This document shows, one piece after another, positions 6,628 through 13,878 of a stretch of 22,576 bases of DNA. The notes below the pieces were generated by a model. That model was not told the origin of the DNA and did no database searches. It worked only from the letters and a program-made list of their open reading frames with translations. This DNA is from an uncultured Georgenia sp. GTDB taxonomy: Bacteria; Actinomycetota; Actinomycetes; Actinomycetales; Actinomycetaceae. The translations under genes were made by a program, and so were the position numbers. Position 1 is the stretch's first letter. Each line of letters starts with the position of its first letter. The stretch covers positions 1 through 22,576 of the forward strand of contig NZ_CALGNQ010000154.1 of NCBI RefSeq assembly GCF_937958535.1. Reading direction: 5' to 3'.

Positions 6628-7794
6628 ATGTCCGACCTCCGCGACGCCACCTCCCGCGTCGTCGCCGCCCTGCGGGAGCTCGGCCCCCTGACCCGCGCCG
6701 AGCTCGCGCGGCGCACCGGCCTGCCGAAGTCGACGGTCTCGGGCGTCGTCGCCACCCTCCTGGCGAGCGGCGAGGTACGCGAGAGGGGTGCGGCGACCGG
6801 GGCTGCCCGGGCCGGAGGCCGGCGCGCCGGACGAGGTCGCGGGCGGCCCGGGACGCTGCTCACCCTCGACCCCGGTCGCGGCGAGGTGGTGGGGGTCGAG
6901 TTCGGCGCCTCCCACGTGCGCGCCCGGGTGGTCGACGCCGGGCACGGCCGCGGGCCGGGCGCGGTGCGGCGGCTCTCCCTGGCCTTCGGCGCGACGGAGG
7001 CCCTGGATGCCACGCTCAGCCTCGTGCGCGAGCTCACCGGCCGGCCGGGCGCCGCCCCGCTGCTCGGCGTCGGGCTCGCCCTGGCGCTCGGGCTCGGCCC
7101 CGCGGTGACCACGGCACCCACCGGGCCGCGGGACATGCGCCAGGGGTGGGAGGACCTCGATCTGCCGGCCGCGCTCGCCGAGGCCCTGGGGGTGCCGGTG
7201 GTCGCGGACAACGACGCGAACTGCGCGGCGCGCGCGGAGCTGCTCTGGGGTGCGGCGCGCCCCTACGACGACCTCGTGCTGTTCAAGCTGCACGCCGGTG
7301 TCGGCGGGGCGGTGGTCCTCGACCGGAAGGTACGGGTGGGCCGCAGCGGAGGTGCCGGGGAGCTCGGGCACGTCCTCGTCGACCCGCGGGGGCCGCTGTG
7401 CCGGTGCGGAGGTCGCGGGTGCCTCGAGGTGTACGCCGGGGTGCCGGCCGTCCTCGCCGCGCTCGCCGCCCGGCCCGACCGGCTGCCGACGCCCCGCGAG
7501 GTGCTCGAGCGGGCGGCGGCCGGTGACCCGGCGTGCCGGCGGGCGCTGCGCGAGGCCGGGGAGGCCACCGGGCAGGTCGCGGCCTGGCTGTGCAACGCGC
7601 TCAACCCGGAGGCGATCCTGCTCACCGGCGCGCTCAGCGGGGCCGGTGAGCTGCTCGCCGGCCCGGTGCGGGAGTCGGTGGCCCGCACCGTGCTGCCGCT
7701 CAACGCCGACGTCGACGTGGTGGTGGGGTCGCTGGGGCGCGACGCGGGCTCGTTGGGGGCCGCGGCCCTGGCCCTCGCGGCACGTCCGCGCTGA
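6628..7794 (+). CDS. ROK-family transcriptional regulator
   Basis: A 388-residue regulator with an N-terminal winged helix-turn-helix (residues about 17-52: LTRAELARRTGLPKSTVSG) joined by a Gly/Arg-rich linker to a ROK sugar-kinase fold. ROK landmarks are present: DNDAN at 194-198 with the catalytic-type D196, and the zinc site H248 with C258, C260 and C265 (LCRCGGRGCLE). The N-terminal phosphate-binding motif of ROK kinases (DxGxT) is missing; the matching place reads GVEFGASHVRARVVD, so it is probably a sugar-sensing repressor and not an enzyme. ATG 6628 is chosen because the HTH follows directly; the frame is open further upstream but only across the divergent promoter. It probably controls itself and the divergent hydrolase gene; no sugar transporter or glycosidase is adjacent, so the effector is unknown. 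Confidence 0.85.
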   Translation: MSDLRDATSRVVAALRELGPLTRAELARRTGLPKSTVSGVVATLLASGEVRERGAATGAARAGGRRAGRGRGRPGTLLTLDPGRGEVVGVEFGASHVRARVVDAGHGRGPGAVRRLSLAFGATEALDATLSLVRELTGRPGAAPLLGVGLALALGLGPAVTTAPTGPRDMRQGWEDLDLPAALAEALGVPVVADNDANCAARAELLWGAARPYDDLVLFKLHAGVGGAVVLDRKVRVGRSGGAGELGHVLVDPRGPLCRCGGRGCLEVYAGVPAVLAALAARPDRLPTPREVLERAAAGDPACRRALREAGEATGQVAAWLCNALNPEAILLTGALSGAGELLAGPVRESVARTVLPLNADVDVVVGSLGRDAGSLGAAALALAARPR

Positions 7795-7810
7795 GCCCAC
7801 CCCGGTGGGC
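7795..7810. terminator. Hairpin between convergent ROK and imuB genes
   Basis: A perfect six-base stem GCCCAC/GTGGGC with loop CCCG begins immediately after the ROK stop codon, 18 bases before the end of the converging imuB. It has no U-tract, as is usual for high-GC actinobacteria, and could act in both directions. Confidence 0.5.
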
Positions 7811-7827
7811 GACCGGGCGGCGCAGCA

Positions 7828-9432
7828 TCAGTCGTAGACGCCCTCGAGCCACCATGTGCCGGACTCCAGGGCGAGCAGCCGGGCCACACCGTCGGACAGC
7901 GCCACCTGCAGCCAGTTGCGCCGGCGTCCGCGCTCCCACCAGCGTTCCCACATCGGCCACGGCCCGGCCCAGCCGACCACCTCCCAGCTCGCGTCCTCGT
8001 CCACCACCCGCACCGGCTCCCCGCTGAGCCGGGCCCGCGCGTCCACCGTCACCGGGGCCCCGGCGTCGTCGAGGACGACGACGGCGCGCCGCTCCCCCAG
8101 CACCGTCGCCGGCGGCGGGGATGGCAGCTGCCCGGGCCACGGGGCGTCGGGGCGCAGCGCGGGGACCGGGTCGTCGCCCCAGGCCACCAGCCGCACCCGG
8201 GTGCGCGGGTCCCGGCCGCCCTGGAGGACGGGGACGAGCACCCCCTCGGCACCGAGCAGGCCCTGGACCCGCAGGGCGGCCCGCTCCGCCTGCACCTCCC
8301 CCCGACCCCGGCGCCCCCATAGCCCGTCGCTGACGACCCCCGCGGGGCTGACCTCCTGGGCGAGCAGCTCCAGGTGGACGAGCGGCGCGCTCGGCGGACG
8401 GGCGCTGCGCCCGGCGAGCCAGCCGTCCAGCTGCCAGCGCACCCGGTCGGTGAGGTCCGCGGCGCTGGGGGCGGCGTCCAGCCGCCAGGTGCGGGACAGC
8501 TCGGTGCCGTCCTCGGTGCGGGCCAGCACCTGGACCCGCCCGCACACCACGCCGCGGCGCTGCAGCCGCTCGGCGAGCTCCTCGGCCAGGGCGCGGGCGG
8601 CGAAGGCGGCGACGTCGGAGCGTGCCGCGGGCGGGTCGAGGTCGGTGCGCACGGTGACGTCCTGCTCCGGACGCCGCGGGGCGGGCACGGAGATGTCCCC
8701 GCCGCGGGCGAGCCGGTGGGCGAGCATCCCGAGCGTGCCGAAACGGGCGGCGACGTCACCCGGGGCCAGGGCGGCCAGCGCCCCGAGGGTGCGCAGCCCG
8801 AGCCGGCGCAGCAGGTCGGTGAGCTCGGTGAGCTCGGCCCGCCGCTCCCGGGTGGTGGCGGCGAGCTCGAGCAGCCGCACGTCCTGCGGGGCCAGGAACC
8901 CCGGCCCCCGCCCGGGCGGGACGACGATCCCGGCGCGGGCGGCGAGCAGGGCGGCGAGCAGCCCGTCGGCCACCCCCACCTGGCACTCGGCACCCACCTC
9001 CTCGGCGACCGTGCCGACGAGCAGCTCGGCGAGCCGCTCCTCCCCTCCGGCGTGCCGGCTCGGCCCGCGTGCGGGCATGAGCAGCACCCCGGGACGGGCG
9101 ACCTCGACCCCGACGACGACGTCCTCCACCGCCTGGACGACCGGTTCGAAGGCCCGGGCGTCCCGGTTCTCGTCGGCGGGGAGCAGGACGAGCTCGGGAC
9201 ACAGCCCCTGGGCCGTGCGGCGCCGCATCCCGCGCCGCACCCCCGCCGCCCGGGCGGCGGCCGAGCAGACGACGACGCCGCGGGAGTCGTGGACCGCGAC
9301 CGGCTCGTGGCCGGCGACCACCCCCTCCGCGACGGCGGCCGCCACCGGCCAGTCCGGGACCCAGAGCACCGCCCGGCGCAGCGCCGGCAGGCCGGGCCCG
9401 GTGGGGGCGGGTGCCTCGGACCCGGCGCCCAT
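7828..9432 (-). CDS. imuB: Inactive Y-family DNA polymerase ImuB (SOS mutasome adaptor)
   Basis: A 534-residue Y-family polymerase relative. In M. tuberculosis, ImuB is the hub that brings DnaE2 and ImuA' to the beta clamp; it does not copy DNA itself. The usual catalytic N-terminal motif (DxDxFF) is replaced by VLWVPDWPV (residues 22-30), the hallmark of ImuB, and the Ser-x-Asp-Glu motif is absent (GVEVARPGVLLMPARG). Helix-hairpin-helix-like sequence occurs around LRRLGLRTLGALAAL. The C-terminus carries the ImuB-typical WWERGRRRNWLQV and ends in TWWLEGVYD. The clamp-binding region reads SDGLWG at 368-373, lacking the usual Gln. ATG 9432 overlaps the imuA' stop codon (TGATG), which implies translational coupling; the frame is open upstream but only inside imuA'. 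Length fits the family (about 520-540). Confidence 0.9.
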   Translation of the reverse strand: MGAGSEAPAPTGPGLPALRRAVLWVPDWPVAAAVAEGVVAGHEPVAVHDSRGVVVCSAAARAAGVRRGMRRRTAQGLCPELVLLPADENRDARAFEPVVQAVEDVVVGVEVARPGVLLMPARGPSRHAGGEERLAELLVGTVAEEVGAECQVGVADGLLAALLAARAGIVVPPGRGPGFLAPQDVRLLELAATTRERRAELTELTDLLRRLGLRTLGALAALAPGDVAARFGTLGMLAHRLARGGDISVPAPRRPEQDVTVRTDLDPPAARSDVAAFAARALAEELAERLQRRGVVCGRVQVLARTEDGTELSRTWRLDAAPSAADLTDRVRWQLDGWLAGRSARPPSAPLVHLELLAQEVSPAGVVSDGLWGRRGRGEVQAERAALRVQGLLGAEGVLVPVLQGGRDPRTRVRLVAWGDDPVPALRPDAPWPGQLPSPPPATVLGERRAVVVLDDAGAPVTVDARARLSGEPVRVVDEDASWEVVGWAGPWPMWERWWERGRRRNWLQVALSDGVARLLALESGTWWLEGVYD

Positions 9433-10274
9433 CAGGACACCGCCTGGAGCCGGGGGCCGGGGCCCTGCGCGGCGGGCACCTGCTCGGGGACGGGACCGGG
9501 GCCGTGCAGCGCGCCGTCGTCCACGACGTCGAGCCCGCTCGCACCGACCCGCAGCCGCACCCGGCCGGCCACCCCGTTGCGGCTGCGGCCGTGGACGGTC
9601 ATCTCCCCGGCCCTCACGCTGCCCCAGCCGCGGCCCAGCCCCTCGGTGCGGACCTGCCCCGCCCGCAGGACGACGTCCGCCCCGGGCCAGTGCGCCGTGC
9701 TGAGCAGCACCGCGCCGCGGCTCCGCAGCCGGGCCGACAGCAGCCGCCGGTCCCGGGCGCCCAGCGCGCGGCAGTCCCCGACGGCCAGGACGTCCACCCC
9801 GTCGACCAGGGCACCGACCACGGCGGCCGACTCCGGGCCGGTCCGCGGCACGAACAGGCACCGCTCCAGTGCCACCCCCGCCTCGGCGGCGGCCTGGAGA
9901 CCGAGGTCCGGCAGCGCCGCCAGCGCCACCCACCCCTCCCCCTGGGCGGCGGCGACGAGGGCGAGCAGCAGCGAGGCGGACCCGCCGACCTGGACGACGC
10001 TGCCGCGCCGCAGCCCGGAGGCGGGGAAGAAGCCGGCCAGCGCGGCGGGCACCGGCAGGTGGTCGGCCACGCCGCCTCCGACGGGACCGGTCGCGGTGGT
10101 GGGCGGCCCGGCGGCGTCCTCCCCCGCCGCCCTCCCCGGGGCGGGACGGGCGGGGGGTGCGGCGGCGTCATCGGCGAGCCGCAGGGGTGCCGCAAGACGC
10201 GTCCGCAGACCGGCCGCCGCCTCGGCCCGTTCCAGGGCCCGGCGTGCGGTGGCCATGCGCTCGGCCGGGGTCAT
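9432..10274 (-). CDS. imuA': ImuA' RecA-like mutasome protein
   Basis: A 280-residue protein in the position and of the type of actinobacterial ImuA', a shortened RecA-fold partner of ImuB and DnaE2. After a Pro/Ala-rich region (35-65) the fold begins at LPVPAALAGFFPASGLRRGSV. The Walker A equivalent is VGGSASLLLAL (96-106), without the GKT/S of RecA, so ATP binding is probably lost. The C-terminus is long and Pro/Gly-rich. ATG 10274 is chosen for the GGAGGTG ribosome site five bases upstream; the in-frame ATG at 10286 would fall before that site. A perfect LexA box lies 19 bases upstream. imuB follows with a one-base overlap. Sequence identity is weak in this family, so the call rests largely on the Walker degeneration, operon position and LexA box. 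Confidence 0.85.
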   Translation of the reverse strand: MTPAERMATARRALERAEAAAGLRTRLAAPLRLADDAAAPPARPAPGRAAGEDAAGPPTTATGPVGGGVADHLPVPAALAGFFPASGLRRGSVVQVGGSASLLLALVAAAQGEGWVALAALPDLGLQAAAEAGVALERCLFVPRTGPESAAVVGALVDGVDVLAVGDCRALGARDRRLLSARLRSRGAVLLSTAHWPGADVVLRAGQVRTEGLGRGWGSVRAGEMTVHGRSRNGVAGRVRLRVGASGLDVVDDGALHGPGPVPEQVPAAQGPGPRLQAVS

Positions 10275-10292
10275 CGTCACCTCCACAGTTTA

Positions 10293-10308
10293 TCGAACCT
10301 GTGTTCGA
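10293..10308 (-). promoter_or_regulatory. Perfect LexA (SOS) box upstream of imuA'-imuB
   Basis: TCGAAC-CTGT-GTTCGA on the plus strand matches the actinobacterial LexA consensus in every fixed position. It sits 19 bases upstream of the imuA' ATG, a typical place for LexA to block initiation. It is about 104 bases from the start of the divergent PEBP gene, so an effect there is less likely. DNA-damage control is inferred from the known regulation of this operon in mycobacteria. Confidence 0.92.
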
Positions 10309-10376
10309 TCATGACAGGGGGTGCTGACATCGGTTCCCTCGGCGTGGACATCGCTGCACCGCACCGCACGGCACCG

Positions 10377-10382
10377 TAGGTT
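10377..10382 (+). promoter_or_regulatory. Possible -10 of the PEBP-YbaK gene pair
   Basis: TAGGTT matches the TANNNT pattern and is identical to the -10 of the hydrolase promoter. Transcription would begin near 10389, leaving a leader of about 22 bases that contains the AGGAGG ribosome site at 10401-10406. No good -35 is seen 17-18 bases upstream. Confidence 0.4.
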
Positions 10383-10411
10383 GGAGAGGAACCCACCAAC
10401 AGGAGGCCTCG

Positions 10412-10939
10412 ATGGATCTACGACGACCTGTCGCACCGGCACCGTACGACCTGCTGCCGCCGGTGCCGTCCTTCACCCTGACGAGCAACGACATCGTCGA
10501 CGGGCAGCCGCTCGACGCGAAGTTCACCGCCGACGGCGGCAACGTCTCCCCGCACCTGGCGTGGTCCGGGTTCCCGCCCGAGACGCAGAGCTTCCTGGTC
10601 AACTGCTTCGACCCGGACGCCCCCACGCCGGCCGGGTTCTGGCACTGGACCGTCGTCGACCTGCCCGCCGACCTCACCGAGCTCGAGCAGGGCTGGGGCG
10701 AGAGCGACCTCATGCTCCCGGGTGCGGCCTTCCACGTCCGCAACGACGGCGGCACGCACGCCTACACCGGCGCCGCCCCGCCGCCCGGTGACCACGTGCA
10801 CCGCTACTTCTTCGCCGTGCACGCGCTCAAGGTCGACTCCCTCGAGCTCGACGCCGACGACAGCCCCACCAAGGTGGCCTTCGTCGCCCTGTTCAACACG
10901 ATCGCCCGGGCGGTCATCGCCCCCACCTTCCAGCGGTGA
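10412..10939 (+). CDS. YbhB/YbcL-family PEBP (phosphatidylethanolamine-binding-like) protein
   Basis: A 175-residue cytosolic protein of the PEBP/Raf-kinase-inhibitor-like family (E. coli YbhB/YbcL). The ligand-pocket signatures are DPDAPTPAGFWHWTV (67-81) and GTHAYTGAAPPPGDHVHRYFF (from 114), containing the conserved Asp, His and Pro residues. Biochemical role in bacteria is unclear; anion or small-ligand binding is assumed from the fold. There is no signal peptide. ATG 10412 follows an AGGAGG site with five-base spacing. The stop codon overlaps the GTG start of the YbaK-like gene (GTGA), so the two are co-translated. It is divergent from the imuA' operon. Confidence 0.9.
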   Translation: MDLRRPVAPAPYDLLPPVPSFTLTSNDIVDGQPLDAKFTADGGNVSPHLAWSGFPPETQSFLVNCFDPDAPTPAGFWHWTVVDLPADLTELEQGWGESDLMLPGAAFHVRNDGGTHAYTGAAPPPGDHVHRYFFAVHALKVDSLELDADDSPTKVAFVALFNTIARAVIAPTFQR

Positions 10940-11511
10940 GCGCCGCACCGACGACGGCGAGCGACGGGTCGGTGCGCTTCGGCACGCTGACCTGGGTGCC
11001 CGCGCTGCAACGCCCGGACCTGCTCGCCGCACCGGTCCGGGCCGCGCTGGAGGACCTCCCGCAGGCAGACCAGGTCCGCGTGGTCGAGATCGACCCCGAC
11101 CACGCCGACACGGCCGCGATGACCGAGGCCTACGACCTGCCGCTGGAGGTGTCGGTCAACTGCGTGCTCGTGGCCGGCAAGCGCTCCGGGGAGGAGCGGG
11201 TGGCGGCCTGCGCCGTGCGGGCCACGACCCGCGCCGACGTGAACTCCACCGTCCGCCGCCTGCTGGACGTGCGCAAGGCGTCCTTCTGGCCGACGGACCG
11301 GGCGGTGGCGGAGTCGGGCATGGAGTACGGCGGGATCACGCCCGTGGGCCTGCCGGCGCAGTGGCGCCTGCTCGTCGACGCCGCCGCCGCGAGCGGCCCG
11401 GTCATCATCGGCAGCGGGGTACGCCGCTCCAAGCTCCTGCTCCCCGGTGAGGTGCTCGCGCAGCTGCCGGGGGCCGAGCTCGTCGAGGGGCTCGGGCTGC
11501 CCGTCGGGTGA
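10936..11511 (+). CDS. YbaK/EbsC-family protein (aminoacyl-tRNA deacylase-like), atypical
   Basis: A 191-residue protein with the YbaK fold, whose members hydrolyse mischarged tRNAs (YbaK, ProXp-ala). Family landmarks are the TTRADVNSTVRRLLDVRKAS stretch (97-116) and GMEYGGITPVGLP (128-140). In classical YbaK the catalytic lysine lies in a KTLL-type strand; the corresponding strand here reads VNCVLVAGKR (74-83), with Asn75 at that position, so the standard deacylation mechanism may not apply. Lys82 nearby could be an alternative but sits seven residues later. The GTG start at 10936 overlaps the PEBP stop by four bases. Why a PEBP protein and a YbaK-like protein are coupled is unknown. The fold call is fairly firm, the activity is not. 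Confidence 0.75.
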   Translation: MSAAPTTASDGSVRFGTLTWVPALQRPDLLAAPVRAALEDLPQADQVRVVEIDPDHADTAAMTEAYDLPLEVSVNCVLVAGKRSGEERVAACAVRATTRADVNSTVRRLLDVRKASFWPTDRAVAESGMEYGGITPVGLPAQWRLLVDAAAASGPVIIGSGVRRSKLLLPGEVLAQLPGAELVEGLGLPVG

Positions 11512-11545
11512 GCCGCGGCGCCGGCCGACCGTAGACTCGAGCGGT

Positions 11546-11565
11546 CCGGCCGCCCGGTCGGCCGG
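11546..11565 (+). terminator. Inverted repeat between the YbaK-like and MFS genes
   Basis: A perfect seven-base stem CCGGCCG/CGGCCGG with a six-base loop lies in the 86-base gap. It could end the PEBP-YbaK transcript or act as an operator of the MFS gene. A TAGACT hexamer (11532-11537), a plausible -10, lies just upstream, which would put the palindrome near that transcript's start. No U-tract follows. Confidence 0.4.
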
Positions 11566-11597
11566 CGTCCCCCGCATCACCTCCCCGGAACGGTGCC

Positions 11598-12842
11598 ATG
11601 CCCTCCTCCCCCGCCGCGCGTCCTGCAGCGCCGTCCCGCCTCCTCCGGGGTGCCCGGCTGGCGACGGCGGCGCTGTTCTTCACCAACGGGGCGCTGTTCT
11701 CCAACCTGCTGCCCCGGTACCCGGCGATCAAGTCGGGGCTGGACCTCACGCACACCCAGTTCGGGCTGGTGGTCATCGCCTTCCCGATCGGCGCCATCGT
11801 CGCCGGGCTCGGCGCGGCCGCAGCCATCCGGCGCTTCGGTGCCGCGGATGTCGCCGTCATCGGCACGGTGCTCACGGCCGTAGGGCTCGTCGTCGTCGGC
11901 TGGGCACCGGCGCTGTGGCTGCTCATCGCGGCCCTCTTCGTGGCCGGTGCCGCCGACTCGATCACCGACGTCGGGCAGAACAGCCACGGCATCGCCGTCC
12001 AGCGCGGCTACGGACGGTCGATCATCAACTCCTTCCATGCGGTGTGGAGCGCGGGGGCGGTCACCGGCGGCCTCATGGGGACGGCCGCCGCGGCCCGCGA
12101 CGTGCCCCTCGGCGTCCACCTCACCGTCTCCGGCGTGGTGTGGGTGACGGTGGCCGTCGTGGCACGGCGCTTCACCCTGCCGCCCGGGATGTCGGTCGGT
12201 CCGCCGCTCGCGGTGGACCGCGGGCCGGCCGGTGGTCCGGCGCGCGCGTGGCTGCGCCGGCCGGGGGTGTTCCTCGCCGCCCTCGTCCTCATCGCGATGA
12301 GCGGCACCATGGTCGAGGACGCCGGGAACACGTGGTCGGCGGTCTTCCTCAGCCAGGAGCTCGGCGCCGTCCCCGCGCTCGCCGGCCTCGGCTTCGTGGC
12401 CACGGTCGGTGCCCAGTTCGTCGGCCGGGTGCTCGGCGACCCGATGACCGACCGCCTCGGTCAGCGCGCCGTCGCCCGCATCGGGGCGTTGCTCATCGTC
12501 ACCGGGATGGGGGTGGTCGTCCTGGGCCCCGGCGCGGGCGCCGTCGTCGGCGGCTTCGCGCTCGCCGGGTTCGGCTCGGCGACCCTGGTCCCCGCGGCGA
12601 TGAACGCCGCGGACGACATGCCCGGGATGCGCGCGGGCACGGCGCTGACGATCGTCTCCTGGCTCATGCGGGTCGCCTTCGTCGTCTCCCCGCCCCTGGT
12701 CGGTGCGCTGGGCGACGCGTTCGGCCTACGCGCCGGGCTCGCCGTCGTTCCGGTCCTCGCCGTCGGGACACTGTTCCTCGCCGGGGTCCTGCGGGGCCGG
12801 CCCGCTGCGCCGGCGTCCACCGGCCCTAGCCTGGGCGGGTGA
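11598..12842 (+). CDS. MFS transporter, YbjJ-like
   Basis: A 414-residue, 12-segment inner-membrane carrier. It opens with FFTNGALFSNLLPRYPAIKS, and after segment 4 has the pattern TDVGQNSHGIAVQRGYGRSIINSFHAVWS in two adjoining stretches, both typical of the YbjJ group of MFS proteins. Motif-A-like loops are AAAIRRFGAA (first half) and GDPMTDRLGQR (second half). Substrate is unknown; the group is loosely linked to efflux or to sugar-like solutes. ATG 11598 is the first good start; no strong ribosome site precedes it (only a weak purine run). It converges on the hypothetical gene at 12884. Confidence 0.85.
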   Translation: MPSSPAARPAAPSRLLRGARLATAALFFTNGALFSNLLPRYPAIKSGLDLTHTQFGLVVIAFPIGAIVAGLGAAAAIRRFGAADVAVIGTVLTAVGLVVVGWAPALWLLIAALFVAGAADSITDVGQNSHGIAVQRGYGRSIINSFHAVWSAGAVTGGLMGTAAAARDVPLGVHLTVSGVVWVTVAVVARRFTLPPGMSVGPPLAVDRGPAGGPARAWLRRPGVFLAALVLIAMSGTMVEDAGNTWSAVFLSQELGAVPALAGLGFVATVGAQFVGRVLGDPMTDRLGQRAVARIGALLIVTGMGVVVLGPGAGAVVGGFALAGFGSATLVPAAMNAADDMPGMRAGTALTIVSWLMRVAFVVSPPLVGALGDAFGLRAGLAVVPVLAVGTLFLAGVLRGRPAAPASTGPSLGG

Positions 12843-12847
12843 CCGAC

Positions 12848-12863
12848 GCCCCGGCCCGGGGGC
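12848..12863. terminator. Possible hairpin between convergent MFS and hypothetical genes
   Basis: GCCCC (12848-12852) pairs with GGGGC (12859-12863) around a six-base loop, starting five bases after the MFS stop. A second small palindrome CCTGA-GGA-TCAGG (12876-12888) spans the stop codon of the opposing gene. Both are short and lack U-tracts. Confidence 0.35.
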
Positions 12864-12883
12864 TGCGTCCGCCGCCCTGAGGA

Positions 12884-13339
12884 TCAGGCGCCTTCCTGCC
12901 CCCGCGGCAGCCGGCGGCGCTCCGCATCGCCCTGCTCGACGAGCGCGGTGAAGATCTGCGCGAAGAGCTCCTCCACCCGGTCCTCGACGGCGGCGGCGTC
13001 CTGTGCCTGGCGCTTGCGGTCGTGGATCGCCATGAGGTCGATGGCGCTGTCGAGCCTGTCGGCCTGGGCAAGCCAGCCCTCGGCGCGGGCGACCTCGTCG
13101 GGGGTGCGTGCGGTGGCCAGCGCCCGCTCGGCCTGGCCGCGGAGCACGACGACGGAGCGGCGCAGACTCTCCGGCCGGGAGCGGGCCGACCGCGCCTTGG
13201 CGAACCGGTCGAGGAGCTGCTGCCCCTGCCGGGCCAGCTCGGGGTTGTCCCGCAGCATCTCGGCGGCCTTCTTCACGGCCGGGTAGACCACCGGCCCGAA
13301 CTTCGCGGCCGCGCGGATGATCGTCCTCACCTTGCCCAT
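12884..13339 (-). CDS. Conserved hypothetical helical protein
   Basis: A 151-residue, highly charged and almost entirely helical protein that I do not recognise functionally. It begins MGKVRTIIRAAAKFGPVVYPAVKKAAEML, a basic amphipathic segment that could touch the membrane or be a simple helix. It continues with heptad-like stretches rich in Arg, Ala and Glu (LRRSVVVLRGQAERALATA; RVEELFAQIFTALVEQ), consistent with a coiled coil. There is no signal peptide or catalytic motif. ATG 13339 has GGAG about ten bases upstream. It is the last gene of a co-directional run, 45 bases after trmL, so may be co-transcribed with the methyltransferases. Codon use and even coverage support a real gene. Confidence 0.7.
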   Translation of the reverse strand: MGKVRTIIRAAAKFGPVVYPAVKKAAEMLRDNPELARQGQQLLDRFAKARSARSRPESLRRSVVVLRGQAERALATARTPDEVARAEGWLAQADRLDSAIDLMAIHDRKRQAQDAAAVEDRVEELFAQIFTALVEQGDAERRRLPRGQEGA

Positions 13340-13384
13340 GCCGTGCGCTCCTTCCCGTCGGTCGAGGTTACGTCCCTGCCCGGT

Positions 13385-13849
13385 CTACCGCCCGCCCGCG
13401 TAGCCGAGCTGGCGCCACGCCTCGTACACGGCGACCGCCGCCGAGTTCGACAGGTTCATCGAGCGGGCGCCGGGGACCATGGGGATGCGTACCCGGTCGG
13501 TCACCCGCGGGTCGTCGATGACCTCCTGCGGCAGCCCGGTGGTCTCCGTCCCGAAGAGCAGCACGTCGCCGGGTCGGTAGGCGACGGAGGAGAACCGGGT
13601 CCTCCCCTGGCCGGTGAAGGCGTACACCCGGCCCTGGCCGACGGCCGTGAGGGCGGCGTCGAGGTCCGGGTGGACGACCACGCGCGCCATGTCGTGGTAG
13701 TCGAGCCCGGCCCGCCGCAGGTGCGCGTCGCTCAGCTCGTAACCGAGCGGTTCCACAAGGTGGAGGATGGCACCGGTGCACGCGACCATGCGGATCGCGT
13801 TCCCGGTGTTCGGCGGGATCTTCGGCTCGTGGAAGACGACGTGGAACAC
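13385..13849 (-). CDS. trmL: tRNA (cytidine/uridine(34)-2'-O)-methyltransferase TrmL-like
   Basis: A 154-residue SPOUT-fold methyltransferase predicted to 2'-O-methylate the wobble base of certain tRNAs. All three SPOUT motifs are visible: PKIPPNTGNAIRM (9-21), LLFGTETTGLP (97-107) and IPMVPGARSMNLSNSAAV (122-139), which form the trefoil-knot SAM site. Length matches stand-alone TrmL (about 155), which lacks an extra RNA-binding domain. The GTG start at 13849 gives VFHVVFHEPK and has GGGAG about eight bases upstream; the frame is open much further upstream but only across the preceding gene. It follows the SpoU-type gene by 29 bases and is probably in the same operon. Target specificity is assumed from the family. 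Confidence 0.85.
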   Translation of the reverse strand: MFHVVFHEPKIPPNTGNAIRMVACTGAILHLVEPLGYELSDAHLRRAGLDYHDMARVVVHPDLDAALTAVGQGRVYAFTGQGRTRFSSVAYRPGDVLLFGTETTGLPQEVIDDPRVTDRVRIPMVPGARSMNLSNSAAVAVYEAWRQLGYAGGR

Positions 13850-13878
13850 CGTGCGATTCTCCCAGGTGGTCGGTGGGG

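Noticed and set aside
10936..11511. YbaK-like gene and PEBP gene as a toxin-antitoxin pair
   Set aside because: Both proteins are in well-known housekeeping-type families and are larger than usual for such pairs; overlap alone is not evidence.
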